This document shows, piece by piece, positions 26,901 to 34,121 of a DNA stretch of 34,121 bases (positions are counted from its first letter, which is position 1; every line of letters starts with the position of its first letter). The stretch covers positions 1-34,121 of the IMG/VR virus record IMGVR_UViG_3300002835_000620. The stretch is one strand, 5' to 3'. The translations under genes and the position numbers were made by a program. Source of the DNA: a virus. Under the pieces are notes generated by a model, which ran no database searches, was not told where the DNA came from, and worked only from the letters and a program-made list of their open reading frames with translations.

Positions 26901-29900
26901 GAAGTACCAGAAGTACCAGAAGTACCAGATAAACCACCGGAACCAGATGTGCCCGATGTACCAGATGTGCCAGAAGTTCCATCAGAACCATCAGCTCCAT
27001 CACTACCAGATGTTCCACTTGTACCAGAAGTACCCCCACTACCTGCACTACCATCTATTCCATCCGAACCTTTTGCTCCAGATGTTCCGCTTGTTCCTGA
27101 TGAACCAGACGTACCAGATGTTCCCGATGTACCATTTAATCCGTTTACACCAGAAGTACCCGAAGTACCAGAAGAACCAGATGTTCCACCACTACCAGCA
27201 GTACCAGCAGTTCCATTTGTACCACTTGTACCGCTTGTTCCACTTGTACCACGTGTGCCACTACTTCCACTTGTTCCAGATGTTGCGGATGTACCTGATG
27301 TTCCACTAGTACCAGATGTTCCGCTTGTACCAGCAGTTCCAGATGTTCCAGATGTTCCCCCACTTCCAGATGTACCAGAAGTTCCAGAAGTTCCAGATGT
27401 TCCAGATGTTCCATCCGAACCAGTTGTACCACTACTACCGCTTGTTCCAGAAGTACCGTCCGAACCAGTTGTACCACTACTACCGCTTGTTCCAGAAGTT
27501 CCAGAAGTTCCGCTTGTACCAGATGAACCACTTGAACCGCTACTACCAGATGAACCTGATGAACCACTTGTTCCAGATGTTCCAGATGTTCCAGATGTTC
27601 CCGAAGTACCATCAATTCCACTTGTTCCCGAAGTACCGCTTGTACCAGATGTTCCGCTTGTTCCAGAAGTACCATCCGTACCATTTGTACCAGAAGTACC
27701 AGAAGTACCAGAAGTACCAGAAGTACCGGCTGCCTGCTGAACATCTCTTGTTTCTAATTTTTTAGTAGTAGGGTCCCAAGTTACAACCAATTGAGAGGCT
27801 GATGATGTATAAAATTGTTGTATATATACACTACCAGTAATATCTAAACTACCAGTTATTACCAAACTACCACTAAATCTTTGATTACCTGAATTTAGTA
27901 AGAATGATGATGTATCTATACTTTGTGCATTTAATGCAAATTGTGCAATACTTGCAAATGATGAACTAAATACTGTCATCGATGCAGTTTGTGCATTTGT
28001 AATAAATCCTTCCGCAGATAATACCCCACCTAATACATGAGATGCGGTTAGTGCGTAAGATGCGGAAACTGCTAATGAAGCAGTACCAACCAACATTGAT
28101 GCGGTTTGTGCATTTTGTACAAAGTTAGCAGTATCAACATTTGATGCGTTTTGTGCAAATAATGCGTAAGAAGCAGTTCTAGCAAACGATGCACTTAATA
28201 CTGTCATCGATGCGGTTTGTGAATTTAACACAAATTCACCAGCATTTACCGATGCTGATATTAATGCTTCTAAAGATGCCGTATTTAATCCTATTACACT
28301 GCCAGCTATGGTTGCAAAATTAGCGTTTACCGCATGTGATGAGGAAAGTACCGTTCCAATTACTCTATCCGCCTGAATTGTACCATTTATTAACGAACCA
28401 CCACTACCAATTACGATATGTCCACTTGTCAATCCACTAAATGTTACTTGAACAGTGTTATTATCGATTGCTAAAATAGATGCAGGAAGAATCATTTCAT
28501 CTTGCGAACCAGTTCCATACACCTGTACCATTGGGTATCTAATATCCAAATTATGTACAATCGTTACCGAACTTGCGTTACTAAATGGTACAGTCTCCGT
28601 TAATGAAGTTTCGGGTTGAGGAATATAGTATCCCCTATTCTCATCATATCTTAAAGTATTGTATTCCGCAGATGCTTCGATACCAGCTCCATTAAATGTA
28701 TATGTACCATTAAATGAACCACTAAAGAATGGAGAATATGCAAAACTTGCGGTTAATTCAGGCGTTGTTATAAAATCAGAATAAGTTCTACCATAGATAC
28801 TTGCCGATGTATTAACAACAAAACCATTATCAGGTGAAATCGATGCCGTAAATGAGCCCGATTTCATTATAAATGTTTCAAATGATAGATTTGCAATGTT
28901 GATATTATTCAAACCACTACCATCTCCAACAAATCTACTACCACTTTGAACAATAATTGAACCACTTTGAACAATAATTGAACCAGTTACATGCAACGAA
29001 CCACTTTCAATTGAAGTATCGGTATTTATTTCCAATCCTCTGTTTGGAGATATGACAGCTTCAACAGAACCCGATTGAATTCTATCTAATTGAAGGTCTT
29101 GTAATGATTCAGCAGGAATGTTAAATAACCCACCACCATCTCCAGCAAAAAATGATGCAGTTACCGTTACGTTTACATTTAATTTTTGTGGGTCTAATAT
29201 AGCTAAAGCAGAGCCGGAAACTAGTCTATCCAATTCTAGATTTGTCAATGCTTCAGCTGGAATGTTAAATAGTCCACCACCATCTCCTCTATAAAATGAT
29301 GCCGATATCGAACCACTTAATAATGTACTACCACTAACAACTAAACTAGAACTAAAGTTTGCATTTCTTTGAATTGTTAAAGGTACATTTGATATCAGTC
29401 CATTATTTGGTGATATTGATGCGGTTGCACTACCACTAGCAATACGAGGTGCATCTCCGGAAATTTCAGCAATTACACCGGTCAATTGAGAACCATCTCC
29501 AAAATAAGTTGTTGCTCTTACTGAACCACTTACTACAACACTTCCACTAAATGTAGAACCACTTGCTACTGAAGTTACTAAAAATCCAGTATTAGGTGAA
29601 ACCGAAGCAGTTACCGAACCACTTTGAATTCTTGGTGATGCCGCTGCTACTACATTTTGTAATTGAGAACCATCTCCAATAAATGTAAATGCAGCTACCG
29701 AACCACTTACAACAGTACTTCCACTAAGAATTATACCATAACCACTAACTTCCGAACCACTATAATCATTTGATATTACTTTGAATCCATATGCAGGGTC
29801 TACTGAAGCAGTTACCGAACCTGATGCTATTAATGTTGCTACCAATGCATCAGGTGTTAAAGCTGAACGAGGGATATCAAATAAACCAGCACCACTACCA

Positions 29901-32900
29901 CTAAATACCGATGCAGTTACTACACCAACAACTTTAGTATCACCAACTAATTTTATTTCCGATGGGATATAGATGGCATCTACTACATTAATAGTACCAG
30001 CCATTGCAACATTATTCTCATTATTGTAATAAAGAGTATCAGGTGCACTACTTGAAACTAAGAACGATATAGTTCCGTTATCTTCACCATTATTAGTTAC
30101 CCAACTATCATATCCGTTTTGATTACCAATTGCACTAGCACTATTAATCCAAAATGAATATCCTACCGCATCTACGTTAAAAATATAAGAATTACCTCTT
30201 ACTAATGTTAAATTTACATTTGAACCACTAGCTGCTCCACTAAACCAATATGCAGAACTTCCATCGTTTACTACATCAAATGTATTTGGTAATTCATCCA
30301 ATGGAGTAGGTCTAGCCGATGATGAAACTACAAAACTACCACTAATGGTAGTAAATGTGTTTACAACCAATCCTTTATTTGGTGAAATCGATGCCGTAGC
30401 TGAACCACTTGTTATTTTATTAGAAATTAGTGCATCAATAGTTAAAGCAGAACGAGGAATATCTGATAATCCGGCCCCACTACCACTAAAAAATCCACTA
30501 CCGCTTGGTATTGTTATCGAACCACTTACCGAAATACTACCACTAAAAATTGAACCACTTACTATTGAAGTTACTAATAAACCAGTATTGGGTGCTACTG
30601 AAGCAGTTACACTACCACTAGCAATACGGAATACTTCACTTGCTAATGCTGATTGAGGTATATCAAATAATCCTCTACCACTACCACTAAACATTGATGC
30701 GGAAACAGGAAATTCGAATGTTGAAAATGTATTAACTACAAATCCATCAACAGGTGAAATAGATGCAGTTGCCGTACCACTAAATATCTTTGTTGAATCA
30801 ATTGCTAAGTTGGCAAGAGTAATATTAGAAAGATATCTACCATCTCCAATAAAATATGAAGAACTAGGTACATATAAATTACCACTTACAATAGTATCCC
30901 CTATAAATTTAATAGTAGGGTCAATTTGATATTTTTCTTTTATAATAATTGTACCTGCCATTGAACTATGGAATTGACAATTATAATATAAAATATTAGG
31001 AGAACCAGTTGGTGGTGTAAATGTTATTGTGGCATTTGAAGCTCCATTATTTACTACACCAATATCATATGTATCTAAAGTTCCAGTTGTTTTAGTGGTC
31101 TTTATCCAAAAAGGGTGACCTGTTGCTGCAATATTAAATGTATATGGTACATTTTGATATAAAACTAAAGTAGGATTTGAACCACTAGCCGCTCCACTAA
31201 ATACATATTCTCCACTACCAGCATTTACCACATTAAATGTAGTATCTAATGAAGATGTTGATAATTCCCAACCAGATGATGATACTATTAAACTACCACT
31301 AATTGTTGTAATTGCGTTTATACCAAATCCAGTCAATGGGTCAGCTGATGCAGTTACACTACCACTTGCTACTCTATATGCTTCGGTTGCTAATGCAGAT
31401 TGTGGAATATCAAATAATCCTTTACCACTTCCACTAAAAATGGATGCAGATACAGTATTTGTAAAGAATGCAGGTACATTTACATTAAATCCTTCCGATG
31501 GTGAGATTGATGCCGTAGCACTTCCACTAAATATCTTTGTTGAATCAATTGCTAAGTTAGCAAGTGTTATGTTTGAAAGGAATCTACCATCTCCAATGAA
31601 AAATGAACTACTATTAATAGTTACACTACCACTTACATCAACGCTTCCACTTATTTTAGTTCCGTTTTCAACCGATTCTACAACAAATCCTCTATCAGGT
31701 ATTGCGGATGCGGTTACTGAACCAGATGCTATTCTAAATACTTCTTGTGATAATGCCGATAATGGTAAATCAAATAAACCAGCACCACTACCAGTAAACA
31801 TAGATGCCGATACCGTATATTCAAAATTAGCAGGTACATTTACTATAAATCCGTCAACAGGAGATATAGATGCGGTTGCTGAACCACTTGCTATTTTATT
31901 AATTTCAAATGCTAAAGCTGATTGTGGTATTTCAAACAATCCTTTACCACTACCACTAAAGAATGAACCAGTTGTTATTTGAATACCACCACTTACAAAT
32001 AAACTTCCACTAAATGTTGAACCACTTACTACCGAAGTTACTACAAAACCAGTATTTGGTGCTACCGAAGCAGTTACCGAACCTGATTTAATTTCAGTTG
32101 ATACTAAAGCATCTACCGATAATGCCGAACGAGGTATGTCTTTTAAACCAGCACCACTACCACTAAAGAATGAACCAGTTTCAACCTGTATATTACCACT
32201 AACAATTAAACTTCCACTAAATGTACTACCACTTGCTACTGAAGTTACTACAAATCCTTTATTTGGACTAACGGAAGCAATCACACTACCACTTTCTATT
32301 AAAGTTGCGGTTAATGCCGGTATATTAAACAATTGAGAACCATCTCCAATAAAAAATGATGATGATACACTACCACTAACAACCACATTCCCAATAAATG
32401 TAGAACCACTTTCTAAAGATGTTACAACAAATCCACCATCAGGTGACACCGATGCTGTCACAGAACCAGATTTAATTTCAGTTGTTAGTAAAGCATCAAA
32501 TGTTAATGCTGAACGAGGTATATCGGTTAAACCAGCACCACTACCACTAAAAAATCCACTACCGGTGGGTATTACTATATTTCCACTAACAATTAAGCTT
32601 CCGCTAAATGTAGAACCACTATCTATTGAAGTTACTAAAAATCCGGTATCAGGTGAAACCGAAGCAGTTACTGAACCTGATTTTATTTCGGTTGATATTA
32701 ATGCATCCTGTGTTAATGCTGAACGAGGTATATCAAACAATCTAGCTCCACTACCACTAAATGATGAACCAGAACTTAATTCAATTCCACCACTTACAAA
32801 TAATGAACCAGTAAATTGAGAACCACTTTCTAATGATTGAACCACAAATCCCGTATCAGGACTTACCGATGCAGTTACACTACCACTTGCAATTCTACTA

Positions 32901-33946
32901 GCATCACCAGATAGATTTGAAATAGGAATATCAAATAATCCTCTACCACTACCACTAAACATTGATGCTGATACTGAATATTCAAAGAATGCGGGTACAT
33001 TTACCAACAATCCAGTACTATCTTGAATTGATGCAGTTGCCGAACCACTAGCAATTCTATTCGAAGTTAATGCATCCGGTGTTAAAGCAGAACGAGGTAT
33101 GTCAAATAAACCAGCACCACTACCAGTAAACATTGATGCAGATACCGAATATTCAAAATTAGCAAATGTGTTTACTACCAAACCAGTATTTGGTGCAATT
33201 GAAGCAGTTGTAGAACCACTTGCTATTAAAGTTGCGGTTAATGCTGGTATATTTGTTAGTCCACTACCATCTCCAAAAAATGAACCACTAAATGAACCAG
33301 TAAATGAACCAGTTGCAATTACACTTCCTATAAATGAACCACTAAATGAACCAGTTGCACTATTTACCGTTAAAATATCTCTAATTCCAACCGAACCTGT
33401 TAGTTGTTGGTTATCAAACCCACTATCTCCAAATATGTTAGAACCTGATGAATAAATTATTGATGATGATATATACGTTACTATAAGAGATTCCGCATAT
33501 ATTGATTTTGATACATATAAATTACCTTCAATTGATGTATTACCTTGAATTATTGCATTAGTATTTACAACTAATGAAGTACCATCAAATGATGCAGTTT
33601 GCGAACCACTTGCAATAAATGGTGCAACTACGGATGGTACGTTTACTAAACCACTACCATCTCCTACAAAATTTCCTAAAAATGAACCACTAAATGAACC
33701 AGAAAGGTCAGCAATACCTTTAAATGAAGATGTTATTTCATTTAATACAATTTTTTGTGCAAATCCTCTATTACCCTCACTATCCGTAATTAAAATAGCC
33801 GGATTGGATTCTAAAGATGCCGAAAATGAAGGAACACCAAAGTTTGGTTCAACTTGGGATAAATCTACAAATTCGTATCTATCTGATGTTACATTTTTAG
33901 GTCCTTTTAATCGAACTCTACCACTTAATAGGTTGCTTATTGCCAT
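23978..33946 (-). CDS. Giant 3322-aa tail fibre with repeated fibre modules, cupredoxin-like domains and a Gly-Thr-Ser array
   Basis: A fibre or adhesin protein of exceptional length. Residues 1-90 form a unique N-terminus, presumably the attachment end. About 90-1690 hold 21 copies of a module with a GDG/GSG-x-x-L-x-[ND]-[IV] motif followed by an I-x-SGS-x-TAS-x-SP-x-x-G stretch. Two cupredoxin-like domains interrupt this series (about 893-1005 and 1213-1325). Around 1770-1850 is a beta domain with [14 protein letters not shown]. Three NAQTASM-type repeats follow. Residues 2074-3124 are a Gly-every-third-residue array, mostly GTS. The C-terminus has a [11 protein letters not shown] linker and a tip domain with [15 protein letters not shown] and VFYTFDGG. 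No S74 chaperone is visible. It begins a unit with the 300-aa and 147-aa genes (gaps of 5 and 1 bases). Fibre identity is well supported; position on the virion and receptor are unknown. Confidence 0.9.
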   Translation of the reverse strand: MAISNLLSGRVRLKGPKNVTSDRYEFVDLSQVEPNFGVPSFSASLESNPAILITDSEGNRGFAQKIVLNEITSSFKGIADLSGSFSGSFLGNFVGDGSGLVNVPSVVAPFIASGSQTASFDGTSLVVNTNAIIQGNTSIEGNLYVSKSIYAESLIVTYISSSIIYSSGSNIFGDSGFDNQQLTGSVGIRDILTVNSATGSFSGSFIGSVIATGSFTGSFSGSFFGDGSGLTNIPALTATLIASGSTTASIAPNTGLVVNTFANFEYSVSASMFTGSGAGLFDIPRSALTPDALTSNRIASGSATASIQDSTGLLVNVPAFFEYSVSASMFSGSGRGLFDIPISNLSGDASRIASGSVTASVSPDTGFVVQSLESGSQFTGSLFVSGGIELSSGSSFSGSGARLFDIPRSALTQDALISTEIKSGSVTASVSPDTGFLVTSIDSGSTFSGSLIVSGNIVIPTGSGFFSGSGAGLTDIPRSALTFDALLTTEIKSGSVTASVSPDGGFVVTSLESGSTFIGNVVVSGSVSSSFFIGDGSQLFNIPALTATLIESGSVIASVSPNKGFVVTSVASGSTFSGSLIVSGNIQVETGSFFSGSGAGLKDIPRSALSVDALVSTEIKSGSVTASVAPNTGFVVTSVVSGSTFSGSLFVSGGIQITTGSFFSGSGKGLFEIPQSALAFEINKIASGSATASISPVDGFIVNVPANFEYTVSASMFTGSGAGLFDLPLSALSQEVFRIASGSVTASAIPDRGFVVESVENGTKISGSVDVSGSVTINSSSFFIGDGRFLSNITLANLAIDSTKIFSGSATASISPSEGFNVNVPAFFTNTVSASIFSGSGKGLFDIPQSALATEAYRVASGSVTASADPLTGFGINAITTISGSLIVSSSGWELSTSSLDTTFNVVNAGSGEYVFSGAASGSNPTLVLYQNVPYTFNIAATGHPFWIKTTKTTGTLDTYDIGVVNNGASNATITFTPPTGSPNILYYNCQFHSSMAGTIIIKEKYQIDPTIKFIGDTIVSGNLYVPSSSYFIGDGRYLSNITLANLAIDSTKIFSGTATASISPVDGFVVNTFSTFEFPVSASMFSGSGRGLFDIPQSALASEVFRIASGSVTASVAPNTGLLVTSIVSGSIFSGSISVSGSITIPSGSGFFSGSGAGLSDIPRSALTIDALISNKITSGSATASISPNKGLVVNTFTTISGSFVVSSSARPTPLDELPNTFDVVNDGSSAYWFSGAASGSNVNLTLVRGNSYIFNVDAVGYSFWINSASAIGNQNGYDSWVTNNGEDNGTISFLVSSSAPDTLYYNNENNVAMAGTINVVDAIYIPSEIKLVGDTKVVGVVTASVFSGSGAGLFDIPRSALTPDALVATLIASGSVTASVDPAYGFKVISNDYSGSEVSGYGIILSGSTVVSGSVAAFTFIGDGSQLQNVVAAASPRIQSGSVTASVSPNTGFLVTSVASGSTFSGSVVVSGSVRATTYFGDGSQLTGVIAEISGDAPRIASGSATASISPNNGLISNVPLTIQRNANFSSSLVVSGSTLLSGSISASFYRGDGGGLFNIPAEALTNLELDRLVSGSALAILDPQKLNVNVTVTASFFAGDGGGLFNIPAESLQDLQLDRIQSGSVEAVISPNRGLEINTDTSIESGSLHVTGSIIVQSGSIIVQSGSRFVGDGSGLNNINIANLSFETFIMKSGSFTASISPDNGFVVNTSASIYGRTYSDFITTPELTASFAYSPFFSGSFNGTYTFNGAGIEASAEYNTLRYDENRGYYIPQPETSLTETVPFSNASSVTIVHNLDIRYPMVQVYGTGSQDEMILPASILAIDNNTVQVTFSGLTSGHIVIGSGGSLINGTIQADRVIGTVLSSSHAVNANFATIAGSVIGLNTASLEALISASVNAGEFVLNSQTASMTVLSASFARTASYALFAQNASNVDTANFVQNAQTASMLVGTASLAVSASYALTASHVLGGVLSAEGFITNAQTASMTVFSSSFASIAQFALNAQSIDTSSFLLNSGNQRFSGSLVITGSLDITGSVYIQQFYTSSASQLVVTWDPTTKKLETRDVQQAAGTSGTSGTSGTSGTNGTDGTSGTSGTSGTSGTSGTSGIDGTSGTSGTSGTSGTSGSSGSSGSSGSSGSSGTSGTSGTSGTSGSSGTTGSDGTSGTSGSSGTTGSDGTSGTSGTSGTSGTSGSGGTSGTSGTAGTSGTSGTSGTSGTSATSGTSGSSGTRGTSGTSGTSGTNGTAGTAGSGGTSGSSGTSGTSGVNGLNGTSGTSGTSGSSGTSGTSGAKGSDGIDGSAGSGGTSGTSGTSGSDGADGSDGTSGTSGTSGTSGSGGLSGTSGTSGTSGTNGTSGTSGTSGTSGISGTSGTSGTSGTSGLNGTSGTSGTSGTSGTSGTSGTSGTSGTSGTSGTSGTDGTSGTSGSSGTTGSDGTSGTSGTSGTSGTSGTSGTDGTSGTSGSSGTTGSDGTSGTSGTSGTDGTSGTSGTDGTSGSSGTSGVGTDGTSGTSGTSGTSGTDGTSGTSGTDGTSGTSGSSGTSGTSGTSGIDGTSGTSGTDGTSGTSGTDGTSGTSGTSGTSGTSGTSGSDGTSGTSGTNGTSGSDGTSGTSGSSGTSAEGSSGTSGTSGTSGSDGSSGTSGTSGTDGTSGTSGTSGTSGISGTSGTSGIDGTSGTSGTDGTSGTSGTSGLDGTLFGSSGTSGTSGTSGTSGTSGTSGTSGTSGESGTSGTSGTDGTSGTDGTSGTSGTDGTSGTSGTSGTSGLDGTLFGSSGTSGTSGESGTNGISGTDGTSGTSGTSGTSGLDGTFFGSSGTSGESGTSGSSGVSGTDGISGTSGTSGLNGTFFGSSGTSGESGSSGTSGESGSSGTSGESGTSGTSGVDGTFFGSSGTSGTSGSSGVGTDGTSGTSGTSGTSGQDGTFFGTNGTSGTSGTSGLDATNGTSGTSGTSGTSGQDGTFFGTSGTSGTSGTSGIDATDGTSGTSGTSGTSGLDGTYFGSSGTSGTSGTSGTSGTDGTSGTSGTSGTSGLDGTFFGSSGTSGTSGTSGTSGSTGTDGTSGTSGTSGLDGTLFGSSGTSGTSGTSGTSGEGTNGTSGTSGSSGLDGTNFGSSGTSGTSGTSGAGTSGSSGLSGFLALTGTTDNGVITLDGTAPNGRVESNLTFDGSTLTVTGTIQATGPVSASAFNIYTGGTPNLTSPTSLNIIATNGVNLSTSLSTTGFTTSTTFRETFSDLGSGSGASIDLSTANNFKRTFTGNGSISFSNAPAGKAFGFTLLAVNAGAHSLAWSGVNWVGGTPPILTSSGEDILVFYTFDGGSSYYGFVTGLNMN
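24575..27727 (-). repeat. 1051-residue Gly-X-Y array (mostly GTS, GSS, GTD) in the 3322-aa fibre
   Basis: Residues 2074-3124 have Gly at nearly every third position, with Thr/Ser filling most X and Y positions and occasional Asp, Asn, Ile, Leu or Ala. I see no proline. Synonymous codons are heavily mixed, but some DNA blocks recur, for example the [10 protein letters not shown] unit near 26537, 26644, 27412 and 27458. The 3' half (24635-25870) carries regularly spaced interruptions. Confidence 0.95.
24635..25870 (-). repeat. Eleven regularly spaced G-x-[DN]-G-T-[LFYN]-F-G interruptions of the Gly-X-Y array
   Basis: The Gly-Phe codon pairs fall at 24635, 24743, 24854, 24965, 25076, 25187, 25295, 25415, 25526, 25646 and 25865. 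Spacing is 108-120 bases, most often 111 (37 residues); the last interval is 219. Each break adds one residue to the triplet phase (GTLF-G) and places an aromatic residue, e.g. [11 protein letters not shown]. Confidence 0.85.
29972..30310 (-). other. Degenerate cupredoxin-like domain lacking most copper ligands (in the 3322-aa fibre)
   Basis: Residues about 1213-1325, aligned with the intact copy by [20 protein letters not shown] and [14 protein letters not shown]. The ligand positions read Tyr1263, Asn1309, Asn1312 and Met1315, so only Met is kept. The spacing between positions is identical to the intact copy. Probably a structural domain only. Confidence 0.75.
30932..31270 (-). other. Cupredoxin-like domain with a complete type-1 copper ligand set (in the 3322-aa fibre)
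   Basis: Residues about 893-1005. Visible: [33 protein letters not shown] and [10 protein letters not shown]. Candidate ligands are His944, Cys990, His993 and Met996. The Cys-x2-His-x2-Met loop has the spacing known from amicyanin, and beta strands flank it as in small blue copper proteins. Copper binding is inference from the motif. The domain is inserted between two fibre modules. Confidence 0.75.
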
Positions 33947-33966
33947 TAGTACTTTCTAGCTTTGAT

Positions 33967-33974
33967 ATAAATAT
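33967..33974 (-). promoter_or_regulatory. ATATTTAT motif, proximal copy before the 3322-aa fibre gene
   Basis: Exact ATATTTAT on the coding strand, 20 bases before the ATG at 33946, matching the usual 20-28 base spacing at the other sites. Promoter role inferred. Confidence 0.55.
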
Positions 33975-33984
33975 TCAATTACAT

Positions 33985-33992
33985 ATAAATAT
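33985..33992 (-). promoter_or_regulatory. ATATTTAT motif, distal copy before the 3322-aa fibre gene
   Basis: Exact ATATTTAT on the coding strand, 38 bases before the ATG at 33946. It is the upstream member of a pair starting 18 bases apart. Promoter function is inferred from recurrence of this motif in every larger gap. Confidence 0.5.
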
Positions 33993-34010
33993 AATTGAAA
34001 AATATAATCG

Positions 34011-34121
34011 TTATTCGTTTGCACTCTCTAATAAAGAAAGAATTACACTTAATTGAGTTGAGCCAGAAACTATAAAACCATATGTTTCTTCCAATACCAA
34101 CTTACCAGAAACTACCGGTGA
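34011..34121 (-). CDS. C-terminal end of a small beta-rich virion protein (partial)
   Basis: A minus-strand frame enters from the right edge and reads 36 residues to TAA at 34011-34013, ending LSVILSLLESANE. It is truncated by the window, so its start is unknown. The tail aligns with the end of the 110-aa protein encoded at 21910-22242: a K-[LV]-V-[LM]-E segment, then a hydrophobic strand, then V-x-[LV]-S-[IL]-L-E. Like that protein it sits directly upstream of a giant fibre gene. I infer a paralogous fibre-associated protein. Only the last third of such a protein is visible, so the assignment is moderate. A 64-base gap with two ATATTTAT motifs separates it from the fibre gene. Confidence 0.7.
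   Translation of the reverse strand, partial: SPVVSGKLVLEETYGFIVSGSTQLSVILSLLESANE

Larger units (their letters stand above)
28880..33690 (-). repeat. 21-copy GSGxGLxxIP / SGSxTASxSP fibre module
   Basis: Tandem coding repeats with a mean spacing near 79 residues. Each has a core like [16 protein letters not shown] or [12 protein letters not shown], then a segment such as [18 protein letters not shown] and a short SGSxFSGSLxVSG strand. Most copies differ by several substitutions; the last five are more divergent and richer in the GDG form. A single copy of the same module opens the 2242-aa fibre. Confidence 0.85.

Noticed and set aside
24525-27740. Long plus-strand open frame rich in Pro-Glu-Val-Pro over the glycine array, with similar ones at 17404-17895, 18727-19476 and 19558-21093
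   Set aside because: These are antisense readings of the GTS/GSS codon repeats, which contain no stop in that frame. They have no consistent start context and are opposite clear minus-strand genes.
15162-33946. Diversity-generating retroelement or invertible tip cassette in the fibres
   Set aside because: No reverse transcriptase, recombinase, template/variable repeat pair or flanking inverted repeats were seen in the window.
9871-33992. TATAAATA (T4 late promoter consensus) on the plus strand at five of the intergenic sites
   Set aside because: It would direct transcription away from every downstream gene. It is the complement of the ATATTTAT motif, which lies in the sense direction.

Overview
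The window is a late (structural) module of a contractile-tailed phage with a T4-like tail. Every supported gene lies on the minus strand, so gene order below runs from high to low coordinates. Anchor genes are a gp18-like tail sheath, a 163-residue gp19-like tube protein, a gp26-like protein, a 950-residue tape measure, a LysM/gp53-like baseplate protein and a gp27-like hub. The DNA is AT-rich. Almost all start codons follow A-rich leaders with no Shine-Dalgarno sequence (for example AAAAAAAAATG before the tube gene). That leader style, plus a TAnnTTTn-like motif in the gaps, fits a Bacteroidota host. The host call is inference; no host gene is present.

Layout. (1) 34121-22625: the 3' end of a small beta-rich gene, a 3322-aa giant fibre, a PKD plus BspA-type leucine-rich-repeat protein, and a fibre-assembly-chaperone-like protein. 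(2) 22578-15162: two ~110-aa fibre-associated proteins and a 2242-aa fibre ending in an S74 intramolecular chaperone. (3) 15102-12975: five small proteins in two paralogous sets. (4) 12821-9954: sheath and tube, each with its own leader. (5) 9842-8852: the gp26-like gene and a small overlapping ORF that looks like a programmed frameshift extension. (6) 8801-148: a small ORF, tape measure, 880-aa baseplate/tube-initiator candidate, LysM-like protein, hub and a 117-aa protein. (7) A probable further gene runs off the left edge.

The two fibre genes take up about half of the window. They are built from shared modules: a SGSxTAS/GSGxGLxxIP module (21 copies in the large fibre), Gly-X-Y arrays dominated by GTS/GSS (1051, 349, 148 and 101 residues), and [11 protein letters not shown] linkers. 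The large fibre also carries two cupredoxin-like insertions, one with a full His-Cys-His-Met type-1 copper ligand set and one that has lost it.

All seven complete gaps longer than 40 bases, and the probable left-edge leader, contain ATATTTAT (one copy with a single mismatch) on the coding strand, mostly 20-28 bases before a start codon. Two strong and one weaker hairpin terminator precede some of these motifs. Together they divide the module into about eight transcription units, so ATATTTAT is proposed as the core of this phage's late promoter. No tRNA, CRISPR array, integrase or insertion sequence was seen, and no gene-free stretch exceeds 153 bases.
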